Shown here: positions 30,352-31,403 of the stretch, in pieces
Numbering within the stretch: position 1 is the stretch's first letter
How the letters are laid out: every line of letters starts with the position of its first letter
From: a virus
IMG/VR virus record: IMGVR_UViG_3300032288_002674
Coordinates: 1 to 31,403 of that record
Length of the DNA stretch: 31,403 nucleotides
Strand: one strand, 5' to 3'
Position numbers and translations under genes: made by a program
Notes under the pieces: model-generated
What the model was told of the DNA's origin: nothing
What the model saw: the letters and a program-made list of their open reading frames with translations, nothing else
The model's database searches: none

Positions 30352-31230
30352 CTAGGTGGTAATAATCCTGATCTTATCGCGGTCTTGTTGACTGCGGCAT
30401 TGATTCATAACACAGGCAAAATGACTGGCGGGCGGTTGCCAGTCTGGGTCAAATACATTCCTAGGTTCGCTCCTGCCACCACACTGGCTGTAAGACACAA
30501 ACCCTCGAGCATTGATCTGCATCCAGTCAACACCAGCATAACATGGCTTTCCTGTGTAGATAGGATCTGTTGAATTGACCGTTGCCAGGCTCACATAGTT
30601 GGGATCTGCTTGACCTGGTAGCAAGGGTTCTGTGTTGTCCTGCCATATATCAGGACGGCCATAGATACGATTAACATCAACAAGATCGTATTCTCTGTGT
30701 GGTTCACCGTCTACACCACGCAACATCTGCTCTTGACATTGATAGCCAAGACTACGGAAACGTTGAACATGTTCTCTTGACTCTGTGATTGCACCAGGAG
30801 CCAATGGCACAGTGATGGCTATTTGTATATCTCGGTCTTGACTTTCTTCAAATATAAAATCAAACACCTCGTTGTTTTGCCAAGGATGGTAGGTCAGTTC
30901 CAAACGATCAATTAAACCCAGTATTGGATAGATTCCAAACCAAGTGTCATCGCCACTGGTTTCAAGACAGATGCTGGCAGGGCGAGACTTTATCTTTTTT
31001 AGTAAAGTGCTGAGATGAGGATAGTGTAAAGGTTCGCCCCCTCCCAGTGTCCAGTGTATCTTGTTATGATGTTGATAGTGTGCCTGTTGTATTTTTTCAA
31101 TAACTGTTAGATATTGCTCGACTGTTTTATCTAACGCACCATTTTTAAACGCTGAAGGGCAATAACTACACTGAAATGTGCAGTAGCCATTGATAGTCCA
31201 AGCAACTTCTGAATGTGCCAACTCAATCAT
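30352..31230 (-). CDS. Radical SAM enzyme with extra C-terminal cysteines, 292 aa
   Basis: GYCTFQCSYCPSAF holds the CxxxCxxC motif (C17, C21, C24) that binds the 4Fe-4S cluster, and TLGGGEPLHYP (61-71) is the SAM-binding GGE motif. The C-terminal third contains C230, C250, C273 and C278 (PCYAG; YSQCGGRS; FACVMNQC), which may bind a second cluster as in SPASM/Twitch enzymes. It has the length of such maturases. The enzyme acts by a 5'-deoxyadenosyl radical on an unknown substrate, perhaps a peptide or a nucleoside. The ATG lies five bases after a late motif with no Shine-Dalgarno. No precursor peptide gene is obvious next to it. Confidence 0.82.
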   Translation of the reverse strand: MIELAHSEVAWTINGYCTFQCSYCPSAFKNGALDKTVEQYLTVIEKIQQAHYQHHNKIHWTLGGGEPLHYPHLSTLLKKIKSRPASICLETSGDDTWFGIYPILGLIDRLELTYHPWQNNEVFDFIFEESQDRDIQIAITVPLAPGAITESREHVQRFRSLGYQCQEQMLRGVDGEPHREYDLVDVNRIYGRPDIWQDNTEPLLPGQADPNYVSLATVNSTDPIYTGKPCYAGVDWMQINARGFVSYSQCGGRSEPRNVFDPDWQPPASHFACVMNQCRSQQDRDKIRIITT

Positions 31231-31235
31231 GCGGA

Positions 31236-31243
31236 TATTTATT
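31236..31243 (-). promoter_or_regulatory. Late promoter AATAAATA (minus strand)
   Basis: AATAAATA, then TCCGC, then ATG at 31230 on the minus strand, the same block as at 30344. It lies seven bases after the stop codon of the partial gene at the window edge. Confidence 0.6.
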
Positions 31244-31250
31244 GAGTGGT

Positions 31251-31403
31251 TTAAATTTTACCTTGCGCTCTGCGGCTTAAGCCGTCAAGCCAAAGAACAA
31301 CGTCATCGTTGACTAGTCGTATTTCCATGGCATCCTGCTCGCCAAATACACGGAAATAGCCATTGCCAAAATAGTAAGGCCAATCTAAATGATCTTGCAA
31401 GCC
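31251..31403 (-). CDS. Partial protein, C-terminal 50 residues
   Basis: An open minus-strand frame enters from the right edge and ends at TAA (31251-31253). Visible residues include DHLDWPYYFGNGYFRVFGEQ and VVLWLDGLSRRAQGKI. It is too short for a functional call; the Trp/Tyr/Phe-rich start suggests a soluble beta-rich domain. The start lies outside the window. Confidence 0.6.
   Translation of the reverse strand, partial: GLQDHLDWPYYFGNGYFRVFGEQDAMEIRLVNDDVVLWLDGLSRRAQGKI

Overview
The window most likely comes from the genome of an uncultivated, T4-like tailed phage (myovirus-type Caudoviricetes) of an aquatic bacterium. Evidence: a run of large virion structural genes, T4-type late promoter motifs (TATAAATA, CTAAATA, AATAAATA), tightly overlapped genes, and a second gene set on the minus strand preceded by host sigma70-type promoters. 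The host cannot be named from the sequence. No tRNA, rRNA, CRISPR array, integrase or insertion sequence was seen. Function names rest on motifs read by eye, not on searches.

Layout. (1) Positions 1-8378, plus strand: four virion genes, namely the 3' part of a very large structural protein, a 205-residue protein, a 365-residue fibre-like protein, and an 844-residue protein with beta-sandwich repeats and a 77-codon Gly-Tyr tract. (2) Positions 8450-20795, plus strand: one unbroken late operon of 15 genes, most joined by 4-base ATGA overlaps, behind a TATAAATA promoter. It holds a glycosyltransferase-like protein, three tandem paralogues with a DxD-like motif, a methyltransferase-like protein, two iron/2-oxoglutarate oxygenase-like proteins, two possible acetyltransferases, a PP-loop ATPase, a fatty acid desaturase and ThyX. 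(3) Positions 20785-24293: convergent and divergent continuation, with a second PP-loop (asparagine-synthase-like) protein, a third oxygenase-like protein, a small fatty-acid-hydroxylase/sterol-desaturase-type protein, and a shortened ATP-grasp-like protein. (4) Positions 24298-29733, minus strand: small phage proteins, an SH3b membrane protein, a MoxR-type AAA+ ATPase with its VWA/HExxH partner, and several very small genes. Four consensus-like sigma70 promoters, all with 17-bp spacers, drive this part and suggest early expression. (5) Positions 29734-31403, minus strand: a terminator and a direct repeat, then a conserved-looking small gene and a radical SAM enzyme, both with almost no leader after a late promoter, and a partial gene at the edge.

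How the genes may work together. Regions 2 and 3 look like a late-expressed modification or biosynthesis cassette: sugar transfer, lipid desaturation/hydroxylation, ATP-dependent amide or adenylate chemistry, acyl transfer and oxidative tailoring. Its product is unknown, and this is the most interesting content of the window. The MoxR/VWA pair resembles the ATPase-plus-metal-ion-adhesion-site systems that remodel protein complexes, probably acting early on a host target. ThyX supports nucleotide supply for phage DNA.
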